DNA of 64,000 nt from Duganella guangzhouensis (GCF_009674535.1 NZ_WKJK01000001.1:310001-374000); one strand, 5' to 3'. Counted from the stretch's first letter, positions 16,621 through 30,400 are shown. Made by a program: numbers and translations. The notes: a model not told the origin generated them from the sequence alone.

Positions 16621-17615
16621 TGCAAAAGCATGTCATGAGCGCGTTCGCGCTGGCCGTGGTATCGCTGGGCGCGCAGGCGCAGTCGTCGCTGACCGTATAT
16701 GGCGTGGCCGATGCCGGCCTGGTACTGGAACACGGCGGCGAAGCCGGTTCGGTACAGAAGGTCAGTAGCGGCGTGGGTTCCAGCTCACGCCTCGGCTTCA
16801 AGGGCAGGGAAGACCTGGGCGACGGCACGGTGCTGACCTTCGTCCTGGAAAACGGCTATTCGATCGACACCGGCGCCGCCAAACAGAATGGCGCACTGTT
16901 CGGCCGCCAGGCTTTGTTGTGCCTGAGCGGCGCGGCCGGCGCGCTGAGCATCGGCCATCAATACACGCCGTTCTATAAAACCCTGAATAACGTGGCCGAT
17001 CCATTCACCACCGGCCTGGCCGGCAATGCGCAAAACGTCTTCGACGACACCACGCGCGTTGACAACACGGTGGAGTACATCACGCCGCGCGTGGCCGGCT
17101 TCTCGGCTGATGTGCAGTACGGCTTTGGCGAGAGCGCTGGCGACCGCGCCAAAAACCGTTACATCGGCGCCAGCGCCACCTATGAGCAAGGCCCGTTGAC
17201 CGTGGTGCTGGCGCACCAGCAGCGCGACAACGCCAGCGCCACTGCGCACAGCCGCAACACCATGCTGGTCGGACGCTACAAATTTGGCGACATCACCGGC
17301 CATCTGGCGCATGCGCGCAACCGCGACGTCTACGGCAACGAGAGCCATGACTCGCTGGCCGGCTTCACCGTGCAGCTGAGCGGCGCCAATCACCTGATCG
17401 CTTCTTACATCGATCATCACGATTCGACCACGGCGCAGAAGCACGCGCGCCAGGCGGCGCTGGGCTTCACTCATGGCCTGTCGCGCCGCACCGATTTGTA
17501 CGCGGCCTATGGCCATATTCGCAACAGTAACGGCGCCTTGTTCCGCGTCGGCACGGCGGCTGATAGCGGTTCCGGCACCACGGGTATTAACCTGGGTGTA
17601 CGTCATGTGTTTTAA
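16620..17615 (+). CDS. Gram-negative general porin (beta-barrel, OmpC/Omp32-like)
   Basis: A 331-residue protein with a signal peptide (AFALAVVSLGAQAQ) and the start SSLTVYGVADAGLVLEHGG typical of betaproteobacterial porins. The PGLMS-like region GSSSRLGFKGREDLGDG and the C-terminal GINLGVRHVF, ending in Phe as BAM substrates do, support a 16-strand barrel. It is coupled to dctA by a TAATG overlap and has an AGGAGG site, so it probably provides the outer-membrane route for C4-dicarboxylates. The kinase gene dctB starts 34 bp later. Confidence 0.92.
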   Translation: MQKHVMSAFALAVVSLGAQAQSSLTVYGVADAGLVLEHGGEAGSVQKVSSGVGSSSRLGFKGREDLGDGTVLTFVLENGYSIDTGAAKQNGALFGRQALLCLSGAAGALSIGHQYTPFYKTLNNVADPFTTGLAGNAQNVFDDTTRVDNTVEYITPRVAGFSADVQYGFGESAGDRAKNRYIGASATYEQGPLTVVLAHQQRDNASATAHSRNTMLVGRYKFGDITGHLAHARNRDVYGNESHDSLAGFTVQLSGANHLIASYIDHHDSTTAQKHARQAALGFTHGLSRRTDLYAAYGHIRNSNGALFRVGTAADSGSGTTGINLGVRHVF

Positions 17616-17649
17616 TGCTAATCTCGCATAACAAGAAGCAGGGGACACT

Positions 17650-19457
17650 ATGGCAACAACGCAGGCCGCGACACCGGCATGGCCGGTCCGGCGGCTGGCG
17701 CTGTGGGCGCTGCTGCTGGCCGTTGCGCTGACGCTGGCGGGACTGGCCGGCCGCTGGGCCGGCGATAACGCCACCGCCGCCGCGCGGCTGGCCGGCGCCC
17801 AGCGCCTGGACAGCTATGCGGTCAGCCTGGAAAACCTGCTGTCGAAGTACGATTTCCTGCCTGGCACGCTGGAGCTGAACAAGGACGTGATCGCGCTGCT
17901 GCAGCGTCCCGGCGACGAGGCGCTGCGCGGCGAGGTCAATGCCTATCTGGAGCAACTCAAGCAGCGTTCCGGCGCCACCACCATCTACATCGTCAATCTG
18001 GAGGGCGTGACGCAGGCGGCCAGCAACTGGCGTTTGCCGGAGAGCTTTGTCGGTGATTATGTCGCGTTCCGGCCCTATGTGCGTGACGCGCTGCGCGGCA
18101 TCCCCGGCGGCTTTTACGGCGTCGGCACCACCAGCGGCGAACCGGGTTATTTTTTTGCGCACGGGATTTATCACCAAGGTCGCATGCTGGGCGTGGCCAC
18201 TGTCAAAGTCAATATCGAGAAGCTGGAGCAGAGCTGGGAGCGCGGCGCCGGCGAGGTGATGCTGGCCGACGCGCGCGGCGTGGTGTTCCTCAGCTCCGTC
18301 CCGGAATGGAAGTACCGCACGCTGGTGCCGTTGACGGCGGCGGCGCGGCGCGAACTGGAGACGTCGCGCCAGTACTTTTCGCACCCGCTGACGCCACTCG
18401 ACATGCGCGAGCTGCGTCAACTGGACGACGGCACTTCCATTGTGTCGCTGCCTTCCGGGCTGGAAGCGCCGACGCTGAGCCAGACGTTGGCACTGCCGTC
18501 GCGCCAGTGGCGCTTTGTATACCTGTCCGACCTGAGCGCCGCGCGCACCAGTGCCCTCAGCGTGTTCCTGTTTGCGTTGCTGCTGCAGGCGCTGTTGTTC
18601 ATGCTGGTGGTGTATGCGCGGCAGCGGCGGCGCGTGCACGCCGAGCTGGAAATCAAGGTGGCCGAACGCACCGCCAGTCTGCGCGAGATGACGCAGCATC
18701 TCAGCGAGGAAAATCTGGTGCGCCGCGTCGCCGAGGAAAAGCTGCGGCGCGCGCAGAGCGAGCTGGTACAGGCCGGGAAAATGGCGGTGCTGGGCCAGAT
18801 GGCGGCCGGCATCACGCATGAATTGAATCAGCCGCTAACGGCGCTGCGCACCATGTCGGATAATGCGCAGGTGCTGATCGAGCGCGGACGGATGGACGAC
18901 GCCAAGGGGAATCTGGCCACGATTTCGCAACTGGTGGCGCGCATGGGCGCGTTGACCGGGCAATTGCGCCAGTTCGCGCGCAAGGCCGATGCCAGCGTGT
19001 CGGCGGTGCCGGTGGCCGCCGCCATCACCTCCGCGCTGTTCCTGGTCGAGCGGCGCGTGGAGCAGGAGCGTGTGCAGTTCCGCATGACGATGCGCGAGCA
19101 GCAGGTACTGGCGCTGTGCGACAGTAACCGGCTGGAACAGGTGCTGGTCAACCTGTTCACCAACGCGTTGGATGCGATGGCCGACAGCGTTGAGCGTCAC
19201 TTGACGGTGACGGTGGAGCGCAAGGCGCAGCAGGCGCTGATTACGGTGGCGGATACCGGACCGGGCATACCGGAACAGGTCCGTAGCCATTTGTTTGAAC
19301 CATTTTTCACTACCAAGCCACAGGGCAAGGGACTGGGGCTGGGGCTGGCGATCTCGGAGCAGATCGTCCGCGAATTCGGCGGCGAGTTGCGGGCCGAAGC
19401 CGTTGCCGTGGGCGCGTGCTTCGTCATCGCGCTACCGCTTGCGCAGCAGGAGACAAC

Positions 19458-19461
<4 letters not shown>
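17650..19461 (+). CDS. dctB: C4-dicarboxylate sensor histidine kinase DctB
   Basis: A 603-residue sensor kinase. One membrane helix near 15-33 and another near 300-320 (LFALLLQALLFMLVVYA) enclose a periplasmic double-Cache type sensor, as in DctB of rhizobia. A coiled linker precedes the phosphoacceptor His390 (AAGITHELNQPLTALRTM), and the ATPase domain has the N box NLFTNALDAM and G boxes DTGPGIP and [10 protein letters not shown]. The NtrB-like helix pattern fits a partner of a sigma-54 activator. Its stop overlaps the start of dctD by ATGA. It likely senses succinate, fumarate or malate in the periplasm. Confidence 0.92.
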
Positions 19462-20788
<1,327 letters not shown>

Positions 20789-20792
<4 letters not shown>

Positions 20793-22807
20793 CGTTTTTT
20801 CTGCACTGGCTGGGTTCTGGCGGCGGTGCGGGTCTGGTTGGCTTCCGCCAGCGCGGCGGCGCAATCGACCGCATCCACCTTGCCCGGATTGACCAGCGGG
20901 ATAATCGCCGCCACCGGCGTGACGATGGTGGCCAGCGCCACCGCCGCCCCGGCCTTGAGTGCCAGCGGTCCGGCTTGCGGTCCCACCTTGGGATTGGTGA
21001 AAGTGCCGCGCGCATACAGCGGTGTGCGCAGCGAGACGATGCGCACGCCCTTGGTTTGCGGGCGCACGTCCAGGTCCAGGCTTTCGCTGGCCAGGTCGAC
21101 ATAGCCATTGATGTTGATAACGGCTTCCTGGGTGTCGATGACGAAGCGGCGGGTCTGTGCCTTGCCGTGTTCGACCACGAAGTCGCCGGCCGCGCAGTTC
21201 AACTGGATCTGCTTGTCGCCAAACAGTTTGACGAACACCAGATTGGCGATGTTCAGGCCTGCCGCCTCCAGAATGAATTTGCTGACCGAGCCCTCGCTGA
21301 CGGCGGCCCCCAGTTCGCCGCTGGAGCTGGCCAGCATGGCGGACACCGAGTTGCCTTTGCCGGCCAGCGCGGCGTCTGCGCTGACTTCACCTACGCTGGC
21401 CTGCATCGATTCCAGTTTGGGGAACAACTCACGTATCTTCAGGTGGCGCGCGGCCAGCCGCACTTGCGCGTCGATCTGCTTCTGGCGCCCATCCAGCTTG
21501 ATGTTGGAAGTGATGTCGCCGCCGGCCATGCCGAAGTTGAGCGGCGTGAGCGTCAGCACCTTGTCGTTCATGCGGATGTGGGTCTGGATATCCTGCAGTG
21601 GAATGTCGTGGGTGCGTACCAGCTTCTTGCCGGTGAATTTGACGTCGGCGTCCAGCGCGCCCCATTTTTCGGTGTTGAATTGTTCCACCGGCAGCGCCTT
21701 GTCGGCCGGCTGGTTCTGCGGCTTGTCGCGCTTGGCCTTGCTGGCGTTGCTCTCGGCGCCGATGGTGGGGCCGAGGTCTTCCAGCCGCAGTTGGCGCGAG
21801 GTGACGCTGCCGCTCAGCAGCGGACGCGGTGAGCGCGGGCTGTAGGCCAGCGTGCCTTCCAGGTCGCTGCCGCCGACGGTGCCGCTGAAGTCTTTGTAGG
21901 TCCAGTTCCAGTTGGCGCCGGATTTTTTGCCGATCAGGCGACCGGTGGTGGCGTAGGGCGGTGTTTCGGGCAGCAGCACACCAGTCAGCGGATACAGGTC
22001 GGCCATGCTGGCGCCGGCCAGCGACAGTTTCAGATCCAGTCCGGCCGGCGCGCGCGGGTCGGTGACCTGGCCTTCGACGGCGATTTTGTTTTTGCCCAGG
22101 CTGGCCTGCGCCTGCACCGGGAAGTTGGCGTGCTGTTCGCGCAGCGACAGCACTTTGCCGATCTTGCCGCCGCCGGTGACGGGGGCATTGCGGTAGCTGC
22201 CGCTGAGGTCAAAGCGCAGGCCATACTTCTGCGCGTCGGCGCCCTCGTTGATGCCGCTGGCTTTGGCGCGCAGATCCAGTTTGATGCCATCGTCCAGGTA
22301 GCGCAGGTCGCCTTCACCCAGCGCCAGGCGCTGAATGTCGATTTCCCACTCGGACGGGCCGTTGTCCTTGAAGGTCCAGGTGTTGCTGCCATCGGCGCGG
22401 CGTTGGGCTGCGACCGTGACTTTGTCGACTTCGAGGTCGGTGATGACCACTTCCTTGTGCAGCAGCGGCAGCGGATGGATTTCGACCACGATGCTGCCGA
22501 CGTTGGCCAGCCGTGGGCCGGTGGTGGTCCAGGTGGGATTGGCGATGCTGACATCGGCAGCGCTGATGCGCGGGCGCGGCACGTAGCGCCGCCAGCCGGA
22601 TTCGCTGTCGTCACCTTGTTGCCAGTGCACGCGCAGGTCGCCGTTGATGGCGAACTCGCGGCCGATGCTGTCGGTTACGCGGTGGTTGATCCAGGGGCGG
22701 GCACGGTTCCAGTCGAAGGTCAGAATGAAGATGACGACTGCCGCCAGCACCACCAGCAGCGTGGCCAACAGGCCAGCAATGATTTTGTATGGGCGCGATA
22801 GTTTCAT
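20789..22807 (-). CDS. AsmA family protein
   Basis: A 672-residue protein with one N-terminal membrane helix (IIAGLLATLLVVLAAVVIFIL) followed by the AsmA start FDWNRARPWINHRVTDSIGREFAINGDLRV. The large periplasmic part is made of beta-strands, and the C-terminal AsmA block includes GTFTNPKVGPQ and the final DCAAALAEAN. AsmA-like proteins are anchored in the inner membrane and are thought to form grooves that move phospholipid to the outer membrane. It starts 57 bp after the lhr stop on the same strand and may share that transcript. No clear Shine-Dalgarno sequence precedes the ATG. Confidence 0.88.
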
Positions 22808-22864
22808 GGAGATTCATGCTACGCCTCGCGCGGCGGGTGTTATGTGCGCTATGCCACAGTGAGC

Positions 22865-25800
22865 TCAAACGGGCGGCTTGCCGACCAGCCAGGCGTGCAG
22901 CAGTTCGCGGTCGCTGGTATTGGGTGGGTAGTGGAATTTGCCGGCGATCTGGGTGGCGAGCGGCAGGCCGTCCTTGAACAGCAGGCGGTTGCCGGCCAGT
23001 GCGGGTACTTTGTCGCCGGGTAGCAGGGTGCCGCACAGGTTGAGCGGGTCGATCGCCGAAATGCAGACGTAGCTGCCGTCGTGGGCGCGGCGGCGCATGT
23101 CGCGCAGCAGCGGGATGGCTTCGGGCAGGGCGAACTGCTCGCCGGACAAGCCGGCCACGAAGCGGCCGCCACGGATGTCGCCGCGCGCTTCCAGCTTGTG
23201 GTAGACGGGTAGCAGCTCGCGCCAGTTGGGCATCCATGCGGCTTCGCGTTCCAGCAGGCGCCAGAACATGACGCCGTAGCGCCGCAGCAGGGTCATGGCG
23301 ATGTGTTCGAGCGTTTCGGGATCGGTGCGCGGCTTGCGCGGCGCTGGCGTGGCGGGGACGGTTTCGGTCGGGCGCACGGTGATGGCGACTTCGCCACGGC
23401 GCACGATGGCCCAGCGGCCGGCTTCCTCCATGGTCGGGCCGGCGCCACGACGGCGGCGCTTGTCGTTGCTGGCGCGCTTGTTGGCCGGGACCAGCATGGC
23501 GCGCAGGCCGGCGTAGCTGTCGGCGTTGACCAAGCCGGTGGCCACCAGCTCGCCCAGCGTGTTTTCCAGCTCCACTGGCAGCAGGCGGGCTTCGTGCGAC
23601 AGCTCGTCGAAGAACATGGCGCCGTCGCGGCGCAGGGTTTCCAGTACGCGGGCGGCGCGCGGCGAGACTTCGATTTCGGCCGCCACGGCGGGCAGGGCGT
23701 GCCACAAGCTCAATTGACGGCGTGGCAGCAGCACCAGTGGCGTGCTGCGTACCGGACCGCCGGCCGCGCTGGCCGGTGCGCCAACGCGGGTCCAGACGAT
23801 TTTGCCGGCGCGGCACAGGTCATCCAGCCACGTGGCTGAGTAGTCATGCACGCGCAATGCCAGCAGGTCGTTCTCCCAGGCGCCGGCGGCGGCTTCGTAG
23901 CCTTCCAATTGGGCCAGCGCTTCGGGCAGGGCGTTTTCGCCTTTGAGCTGGGCGTCCGGCGTCAGGTGCTGCCATTCGAACAGGAAGCGCATGAAGTCCT
24001 GGCGCTCGACCGGTTCGATCTCGCGGCGCAGGCTGCGGATGGTGTAGCGGTGGATGCGGGCCAGCAGATGGCGTTCGCACCATTCCTCCGCCGTGGCGCC
24101 GGGCGTGAAGCGGCCGCGCATCACATAGCCTTCGCTTTCCAGTTGCGTTAGCGCGATGGTGACGCTGGAGGCGGTCAGCGCGAGCGGGGCGGCAATCGCG
24201 GCCACCGTCTGCGGTCCGAAGCCGCTCATGCGCGCGCGCAGGATTTCGACCAGCGCGGCATCGCGGGTCCACGTGCCGCCGCCATCATCGCCCGTGAGCG
24301 CGGGCTCGGTCGCAGCGTCCGCCGCCGCTGCCATGAGGCCGGCGGCCGGACGCGTGGGGCCGGCGAGTGGCGCGTCGGCGGCGGGGTAGGCGGCTTGGAG
24401 GCAGGGCAGGCGCTCGCGGGCTACCCACAGGTCGGCGCCGCTGTCGGCATCCCGCAAGCGCGTGGCGCGACCGCCGGCCGCCAGAGCGTCCAGCCACGCG
24501 GGCCAGCCTTGCTGGCTCGCCGCCTCGTGCGGTGTCACGCAGGCCAGCGACATCAGCGCTTCGTGCATTTCATCGCCATTACGCACCGACGGCCATGCCT
24601 CCGCCGCCACCGCCGCGATCGCACCCACGTCCAGCGCGCCCAGATCGTCGGTGGAAGCTGGATCGGTCCAGCGCCGGTTCAGCACTGCGTGCGTGCGGCG
24701 CTCCTCCAGCGATGCGTCGTCCAGGAACGCATATGGCCGCGCATTCAGAATCTCCATCGCCAGCGGTGACGGTGCGGGCAGATCGCGTGCCAGCAAGCGG
24801 ACCTCGCCGGCTTCCATGCGTCGCAGCAGGGCGAGCCAGCCTTCGGTGTCCATCGCATCGTGCAGGCAATCGTCCAGCGTCTGGTCGACCAGCGGATGGC
24901 TGGGCAGCTCGCGTTCCCCGACGATGTTTTCCAGGCATGCCACCTGGTCGGGGAATACCGCCGCCAGCAGGTCGTCGCTTTTCATGCGTTGCAGCTGTGG
25001 CGCCACCTTGCGGCCGCCGGCATAGCGCGGCAAGGCCAGCGAAGTGGTTGCGTTCCAGCGCCAACGGACGTTGAATAGCGGGGCGTCCAGCAAGGCTTGA
25101 ATCAGGATGTGTTCCGCTGTTTGTGAGCGTAGGTAGCGCCACACTTCGTCCAGCGGGAAGCTGTGGCTGTCCGATAGTGACAGTACAATCGCGTCCTCGG
25201 TCGCGGCGGCCTGCAGCTCGAAGTTGAAGGTGCGGCAGAAGCGTTTGCGCAGGGCCAGTCCCCAGGCGCGGTTGACGCGGCTGCCGAAGGGGGCGTGCAA
25301 CACCAGCTGCATGCCGCCCGACTCGTCGAAGAAGCGCTCCATCACCAGCGTGTCGCGGGTCGGCAGCGCACCCAGCGCCGATCGCGCGCGCGCCAGATAC
25401 TCGACAATCTGCCGTGCCGCATCGTCGCGCAGGCCCAGATGCTCGCCCAGCCAAGCCACCGCGCGCTCAATCGCAGCCTCGCCGGCCGCCGTGAGCGCAC
25501 CACCCATCGTCGCACCACCGCCACCGCCACCAGTCGCATCGTCGCGAGCGGCCACGCCGTCGCCTGCCGCTGTGTCGTTGTTGGCCGCAGGCTGCAGCAG
25601 ACGCTCCACCTCTGCCCGCAGGCGCGCGACGCCGGCCGATAGCTCGTCGGTCCGCCCCGGCGCCTCGCCGATCCAGAACGGGATATTCGGCGCCGCGCCA
25701 TGCGCATCCTCCACCCGCACCTTGCCGGCCTCGATACGCTGGATGCGATACGACGCATTCCCCAACTGGAAAACATCGCCCGCCAGACTCTCCACCGCAA

Positions 25801-27367
25801 AGTCCTCATGCACCGTACCGATGTTCTGCCCCGCTGGTTCCAGCAGCACCGTGTAATCCGCGTTATCCGGTATCGTGCCACCGGAGGTCACCGCCGTCAG
25901 CTTGCCGCCGCGCCGCCCGCGCAAGGTACCGCTTACCGTATCCCGGTGCAGATACGAACCGCGCACTCCCTGGCGACTGGTGTAACCATCGGTCAGCATG
26001 TGCAACACATCGTCATAGTGCTGACGTTCCAGCTGTGCATACGGTGCGGCCTGACGCAGCAACGCGAACAGATCATCCTCGCTCCATTCGCGGCACGCCA
26101 CCTCCGCCACGATCTGTTGCGCCATCACATCCAGCGGCGCCGGTGGAATCCGCAGCGCGTCCAGCTCATTGCGGCGCACGCAGTCCAGCAGCGCCGCACA
26201 CTCGATTAAATCATCGCGCGAAGTCGGGAACAGCCGCCCCTTCGGCATGCCGCCCACATGGTGGCCCGAGCGGCCCACGCGCTGCAAAAACGCCGCAATG
26301 CTGCGCGGCGAACCAATTTGGCACACCAGATCCACATCACCGATATCGATGCCCAACTCCAGCGACGCGGTCGCAATCAGCACCCGCAACTCACCGCGTT
26401 TCAGGCGCTGCTCGGCGTCCAGCCGATATTCCTTGGCCAAGCTGCCGTGGTGCGCGGCCACATGTTCCGGCCCCAGACGGTCCGCCAGATGGCGTGCCAT
26501 GCGCTCCGCCATGCGGCGCGTGTTTACGAAGATCAGCGTGGTGGTGTGCTGCACCGTCAGCTCGGCCAGGCGGTCGTACACGCGCTCCCACACATCGTTG
26601 GCCATCACCGGCTCCAGCGGCACCGGCGGCAGCTCCAGATTCAGATCGCGCGCCCGCACATGGCCCACGTCCACCAACGCGCATGGGCGGTCAGTCCCGG
26701 CCAGGAATTGCGCCACCAGCGAAATCGGCTTCTGCGTCGCTGATAGCCCGACCCGCACCGGCGGCTGCGCGCACAAGGCATCCAGCCGCGCCAGACTCAG
26801 TGCCAGATGACTGCCACGCTTGCTGCCTGCCACCGCGTGGATCTCGTCGACGATCACGGTGCGCACGCCGGCCAGCATGGCGCGGCCGCTATCGGAACCC
26901 AGCAACACGTACAGCGATTCCGGCGTCGACACCAGAATGTGCGGCGCGCGGCGGCGCATGGCGTTGCGTTCGGCCTGCGTGGTGTCGCCGGTGCGCACCG
27001 CGCTGCGGATGCCATGCGGCGGCAAACCCATGGCCTGCAGCTCGCGGTCTATGCCTTCCAAAGGTGCCAGCAGGTTGACCCGGATGTCGTTGGACAGCGC
27101 CTTCAGCGGCGATACATACAGCACCCGCGTTTCGTCGGGCAGCGGCGCCACCACGCTGTCGCGCACCAGCGCGTCGATCGCGGCCAGGAAGGCGGTCAGC
27201 GTTTTGCCGGAACCGGTGGGCGCCGCGATCAGCGTGGTCTGGCCGGACTGGATCAGCGGCCAGGCGCGCCGCTGCGCCTCGGTGGCGGCTGGGAAGGCCG
27301 CATCAAACCAGCCCGCGACGGCGGGATGGAAGTGGTACAGGTCAGCGGCGTGCAAGGCTTCGGTCAT
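22865..27367 (-). CDS. lhr: Large ATP-dependent helicase Lhr
   Basis: A 1500-residue superfamily 2 helicase, close to the 1538 residues of E. coli Lhr. The motor domains carry Walker A APTGSGKT (49-56), SALKALSNDIRVNL-type motif Ia, the box VDEIHAV, SATQKP, and helicase-C motifs (VLIATASLELGIDIGDVDLVCQIGSPRSIAAFLQRVGRSGHH). Winged-helix and Lhr-core beta domains follow, then a long C-terminal part found only in full-length bacterial Lhr. Known homologues unwind DNA or RNA-DNA hybrids and the E. coli protein's C-terminal region has uracil-DNA glycosylase activity. The start chosen is MTEALHAAD; ATGs at 27376 and 27445 are also possible. Confidence 0.93.
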   Translation of the reverse strand: MTEALHAADLYHFHPAVAGWFDAAFPAATEAQRRAWPLIQSGQTTLIAAPTGSGKTLTAFLAAIDALVRDSVVAPLPDETRVLYVSPLKALSNDIRVNLLAPLEGIDRELQAMGLPPHGIRSAVRTGDTTQAERNAMRRRAPHILVSTPESLYVLLGSDSGRAMLAGVRTVIVDEIHAVAGSKRGSHLALSLARLDALCAQPPVRVGLSATQKPISLVAQFLAGTDRPCALVDVGHVRARDLNLELPPVPLEPVMANDVWERVYDRLAELTVQHTTTLIFVNTRRMAERMARHLADRLGPEHVAAHHGSLAKEYRLDAEQRLKRGELRVLIATASLELGIDIGDVDLVCQIGSPRSIAAFLQRVGRSGHHVGGMPKGRLFPTSRDDLIECAALLDCVRRNELDALRIPPAPLDVMAQQIVAEVACREWSEDDLFALLRQAAPYAQLERQHYDDVLHMLTDGYTSRQGVRGSYLHRDTVSGTLRGRRGGKLTAVTSGGTIPDNADYTVLLEPAGQNIGTVHEDFAVESLAGDVFQLGNASYRIQRIEAGKVRVEDAHGAAPNIPFWIGEAPGRTDELSAGVARLRAEVERLLQPAANNDTAAGDGVAARDDATGGGGGGATMGGALTAAGEAAIERAVAWLGEHLGLRDDAARQIVEYLARARSALGALPTRDTLVMERFFDESGGMQLVLHAPFGSRVNRAWGLALRKRFCRTFNFELQAAATEDAIVLSLSDSHSFPLDEVWRYLRSQTAEHILIQALLDAPLFNVRWRWNATTSLALPRYAGGRKVAPQLQRMKSDDLLAAVFPDQVACLENIVGERELPSHPLVDQTLDDCLHDAMDTEGWLALLRRMEAGEVRLLARDLPAPSPLAMEILNARPYAFLDDASLEERRTHAVLNRRWTDPASTDDLGALDVGAIAAVAAEAWPSVRNGDEMHEALMSLACVTPHEAASQQGWPAWLDALAAGGRATRLRDADSGADLWVARERLPCLQAAYPAADAPLAGPTRPAAGLMAAAADAATEPALTGDDGGGTWTRDAALVEILRARMSGFGPQTVAAIAAPLALTASSVTIALTQLESEGYVMRGRFTPGATAEEWCERHLLARIHRYTIRSLRREIEPVERQDFMRFLFEWQHLTPDAQLKGENALPEALAQLEGYEAAAGAWENDLLALRVHDYSATWLDDLCRAGKIVWTRVGAPASAAGGPVRSTPLVLLPRRQLSLWHALPAVAAEIEVSPRAARVLETLRRDGAMFFDELSHEARLLPVELENTLGELVATGLVNADSYAGLRAMLVPANKRASNDKRRRRGAGPTMEEAGRWAIVRRGEVAITVRPTETVPATPAPRKPRTDPETLEHIAMTLLRRYGVMFWRLLEREAAWMPNWRELLPVYHKLEARGDIRGGRFVAGLSGEQFALPEAIPLLRDMRRRAHDGSYVCISAIDPLNLCGTLLPGDKVPALAGNRLLFKDGLPLATQIAGKFHYPPNTSDRELLHAWLVGKPPV

Positions 27368-27469
27368 GAATAGCATGATGAGGGCGGATGCGGTCAAGTC
27401 AACCAGACGCGTGCCCGAAAGTGGACATGGTAAGCTTAAAAACATTGTAATTCATGAACCTTCATTTCC

Positions 27470-30400
27470 ATGTCCTCATCGCTCGCAGACGGCATTCCAC
27501 GGTTTTTGTGCGCCCCCGGCGAGCTTGGAGCCCGCATCTGGGCTCACGATTGGGGCAGCACGCCGCTTGGTCCCATCGACGGCTGGCCGCACAGTCTCAA
27601 GACCGTGGTCAGTCTGATGCTGAATTCTCCGCAGCCGATGTGGATGGGTTGGGGCGAACAGGTGACGTTTTTATACAACGACGCCTATATCGACGTACTT
27701 AGCCTGGCCAAGCATCCATGGGCGCTGGGACGGCCCACCGCCGAGGTGTGGGCCGAGATCTGGCACTACTGCGGCCCGCTGACCGAGCGTGTGTTCAACA
27801 GCGGCGAGGCCACCATGGCCGACGGCGTGCGCCTGTTCATGAACCGGGGCGCGTTTGTCGAGGAGACCTTTTATTCGTTCTCCTATAGCCCGGTGCGCGA
27901 TGAATCGGGCAATGTGGCCGGTCTTTTCTGCGCCAATCTGGATGTCAGCAGCCGCCACCTGAACGCGCGCCGCATGCACACGCTGTCGGACATGAATGCC
28001 CGCACGCTGCAGGAGAAAACCGTGCACGGCGCCTGCGCCATCGCAATGGAGGCGATCGGCCGTAATCCGGACGACGTGCCGTTCGCGCAGTTATACCTGG
28101 CGGCGCCGGACGACGGCGCGCCGGCGCGGCTGCTGCAAGCCACCCATGGCGAGATCGCCGGCGCGGCTGCGCTGTTCGAGGTGGATGCGGTGATCGCGTC
28201 CGGTGTGTCGCATCTGATCGCGCTCGATCCGCAGGCGTCGCCGGCGGGGCTGCCGCTCGGCCTCGCCGGACAGCCGCACCGCCAGGCGCTGGTGCTGCCG
28301 CTGTCCGGCAGCGGCCGCGGTAACAATATCGGTGCGCTGGTGCTGGGTGTGAGCGCGGCGCGTCAGTTGGATGCGGACTACCGTGGCTTTCTGGAGTTGA
28401 TCGCGACCCAGGCCGCCAACGCCATCCGCCACGCCCGTGCCTCCGAGGATGAGCGCCTGCGCGCCGATATGCTGGCTGAGGTGGACCGCGCCAAGACGCA
28501 GTTCTTCAGCAACGTCAGTCACGAGTTCCGCACCCCCTTGACGCTGCTGCTTGGCCCCGTCAACGATGCGCTGGAGGACAGCAGCGCGCCGCTGCCGGCG
28601 CCGCAGCGCGAGCGGTTGCAGCTCATGCAGCGCAATGCGCTGCGGCTGCAAAAGCTGGTCAACACGCTGCTGGAATTCTCGCGCGTACAGGCCGGCCGCG
28701 CCCAGGCCAGCTTTGCCTCGATCGACCTGGCGGCGCTGACCACCGACCTTGCCAGCAGCTTCCGTTCCGCGATCGAAGGCGCGGGACTGCGGCTGGAGGT
28801 GGATTGCGCTGCGCTGACGGCGCCGGTGTATGTGGACCCGGTGATGTGGGAAAAGATCGTGTTGAATCTGGTGTCCAATGCCTTCAAGTTTACTTTTGAA
28901 GGTGAGATCCGCGTGTCGCAGCGCATTGTCGGCGAGCGGTTGCGGCTGGAGGTGGCGGACACCGGCACCGGCATCCCGCACGACCAACTGCCGCACTTGT
29001 TCGAACGCTTCCACCGCGTGGAGGGCGCGCGTTCGCGTACCCACGAAGGTTCCGGCATCGGCCTGGCTCTGGTGCACGATCTGGTGACGCTGCATGGCGG
29101 GCAGATAGGCGTGGAAAGTGTGATCGGGCGCGGCACCGTGTTCAGCGTCGTCATTCCGCTCGGCTGCGCGCATCTGCCGGCCGAGCAGTTGGCGACCACG
29201 CCGGCTGCAGTCACACCGGCGCCGGCCGCCGTTGCCGCCTTCGTGTCCGAGGCCGAGGGCTGGACTCACTCGCATGCCGCCACCGTCACTCAGGTCGCCA
29301 GTCATGGCCGCCTGTTGGTGGTGGATGATAACGCCGACATGCGCGACTATCTGCGCCGCTTGCTGCAACCGCATTGGCAGATCGAGGTCTGTACCAATGG
29401 CCTGGAGGCGCTGGCCAGTGTGGAGCGCGACCCGCCGGACCTGATCCTGTCCGACGTGATGATGCCGCAGCTGGACGGCTTCGGTCTGCTGGCGGCGCTG
29501 CGCGCGCATCCGGCCACGCGCGACATTCCGTTCATGCTGCTGTCCGCGCGCGCCGGCGAAGAAGCGCGGCTGGAAGGTTTGCAGGCCGGTGCCGACGACT
29601 ATCTGGTCAAACCCTTCTCCGGCCGCGAGCTGGCGGCGCGCATCGAAGTGCTACGGCTGCGCCAGCGCGTGCGCGGCATGGAGGCGGCGGCCACGCGCCG
29701 CTTGCAGAGCATTTTCAGCCAGGCGCCGGTGGCGATCGCGATTCTCGGCGGGCCGGAACACGTGTTCGAACAGGCCAACGACTATTATCAGCAACTGGTT
29801 GGTCCGCGTCCGCTGGTGGGGCATACCGTGCGCGCAGCCTTCCCTGAGCTGGCGTCGCAGGGTATCTACGAACTGCTGGACGGCGTACTGGCCACCGGCC
29901 AGCCCTACGTCGGCCGTTCGGTGCTGCTGCGCTTGCGGCGCATACCGGATCAGCCACCGGCCGAATGCTGGTTCGACTTCGTTTATCAACCGCTGCTCGA
30001 CGAAACCGGCAAGCCGCATGGCGTGGCGGTGGTGGCATTTGAAGTGACCGAACTGGCCACCGCCAAGCGCGCGGCGGAAGCGGCCAACCGCGCCAAGGAT
30101 GAATTCCTCGCCATGCTGGGCCACGAATTGCGCAATCCGTTGGCGCCGATCGTCACCGCTTTGCAACTGATGCGCATGCGCGGCGGCGATTACGCCATCA
30201 AGGAACGTGCCGTGATCGAACGCCAGACCAAGCATCTGGTGGCGCTGGTGGATGACCTGCTGGATGTGGCGCGCGTGGCCGAGGGCAAAATCCAGCTGCG
30301 GCGCCAGGTGATCGAGATGGCGGACGTGGTGGCGCGCGCGATCGAAACCGCCAGCCCGCTAATCGAACAAAAGCGTCATGAACTGACGGTACAAGTGCCG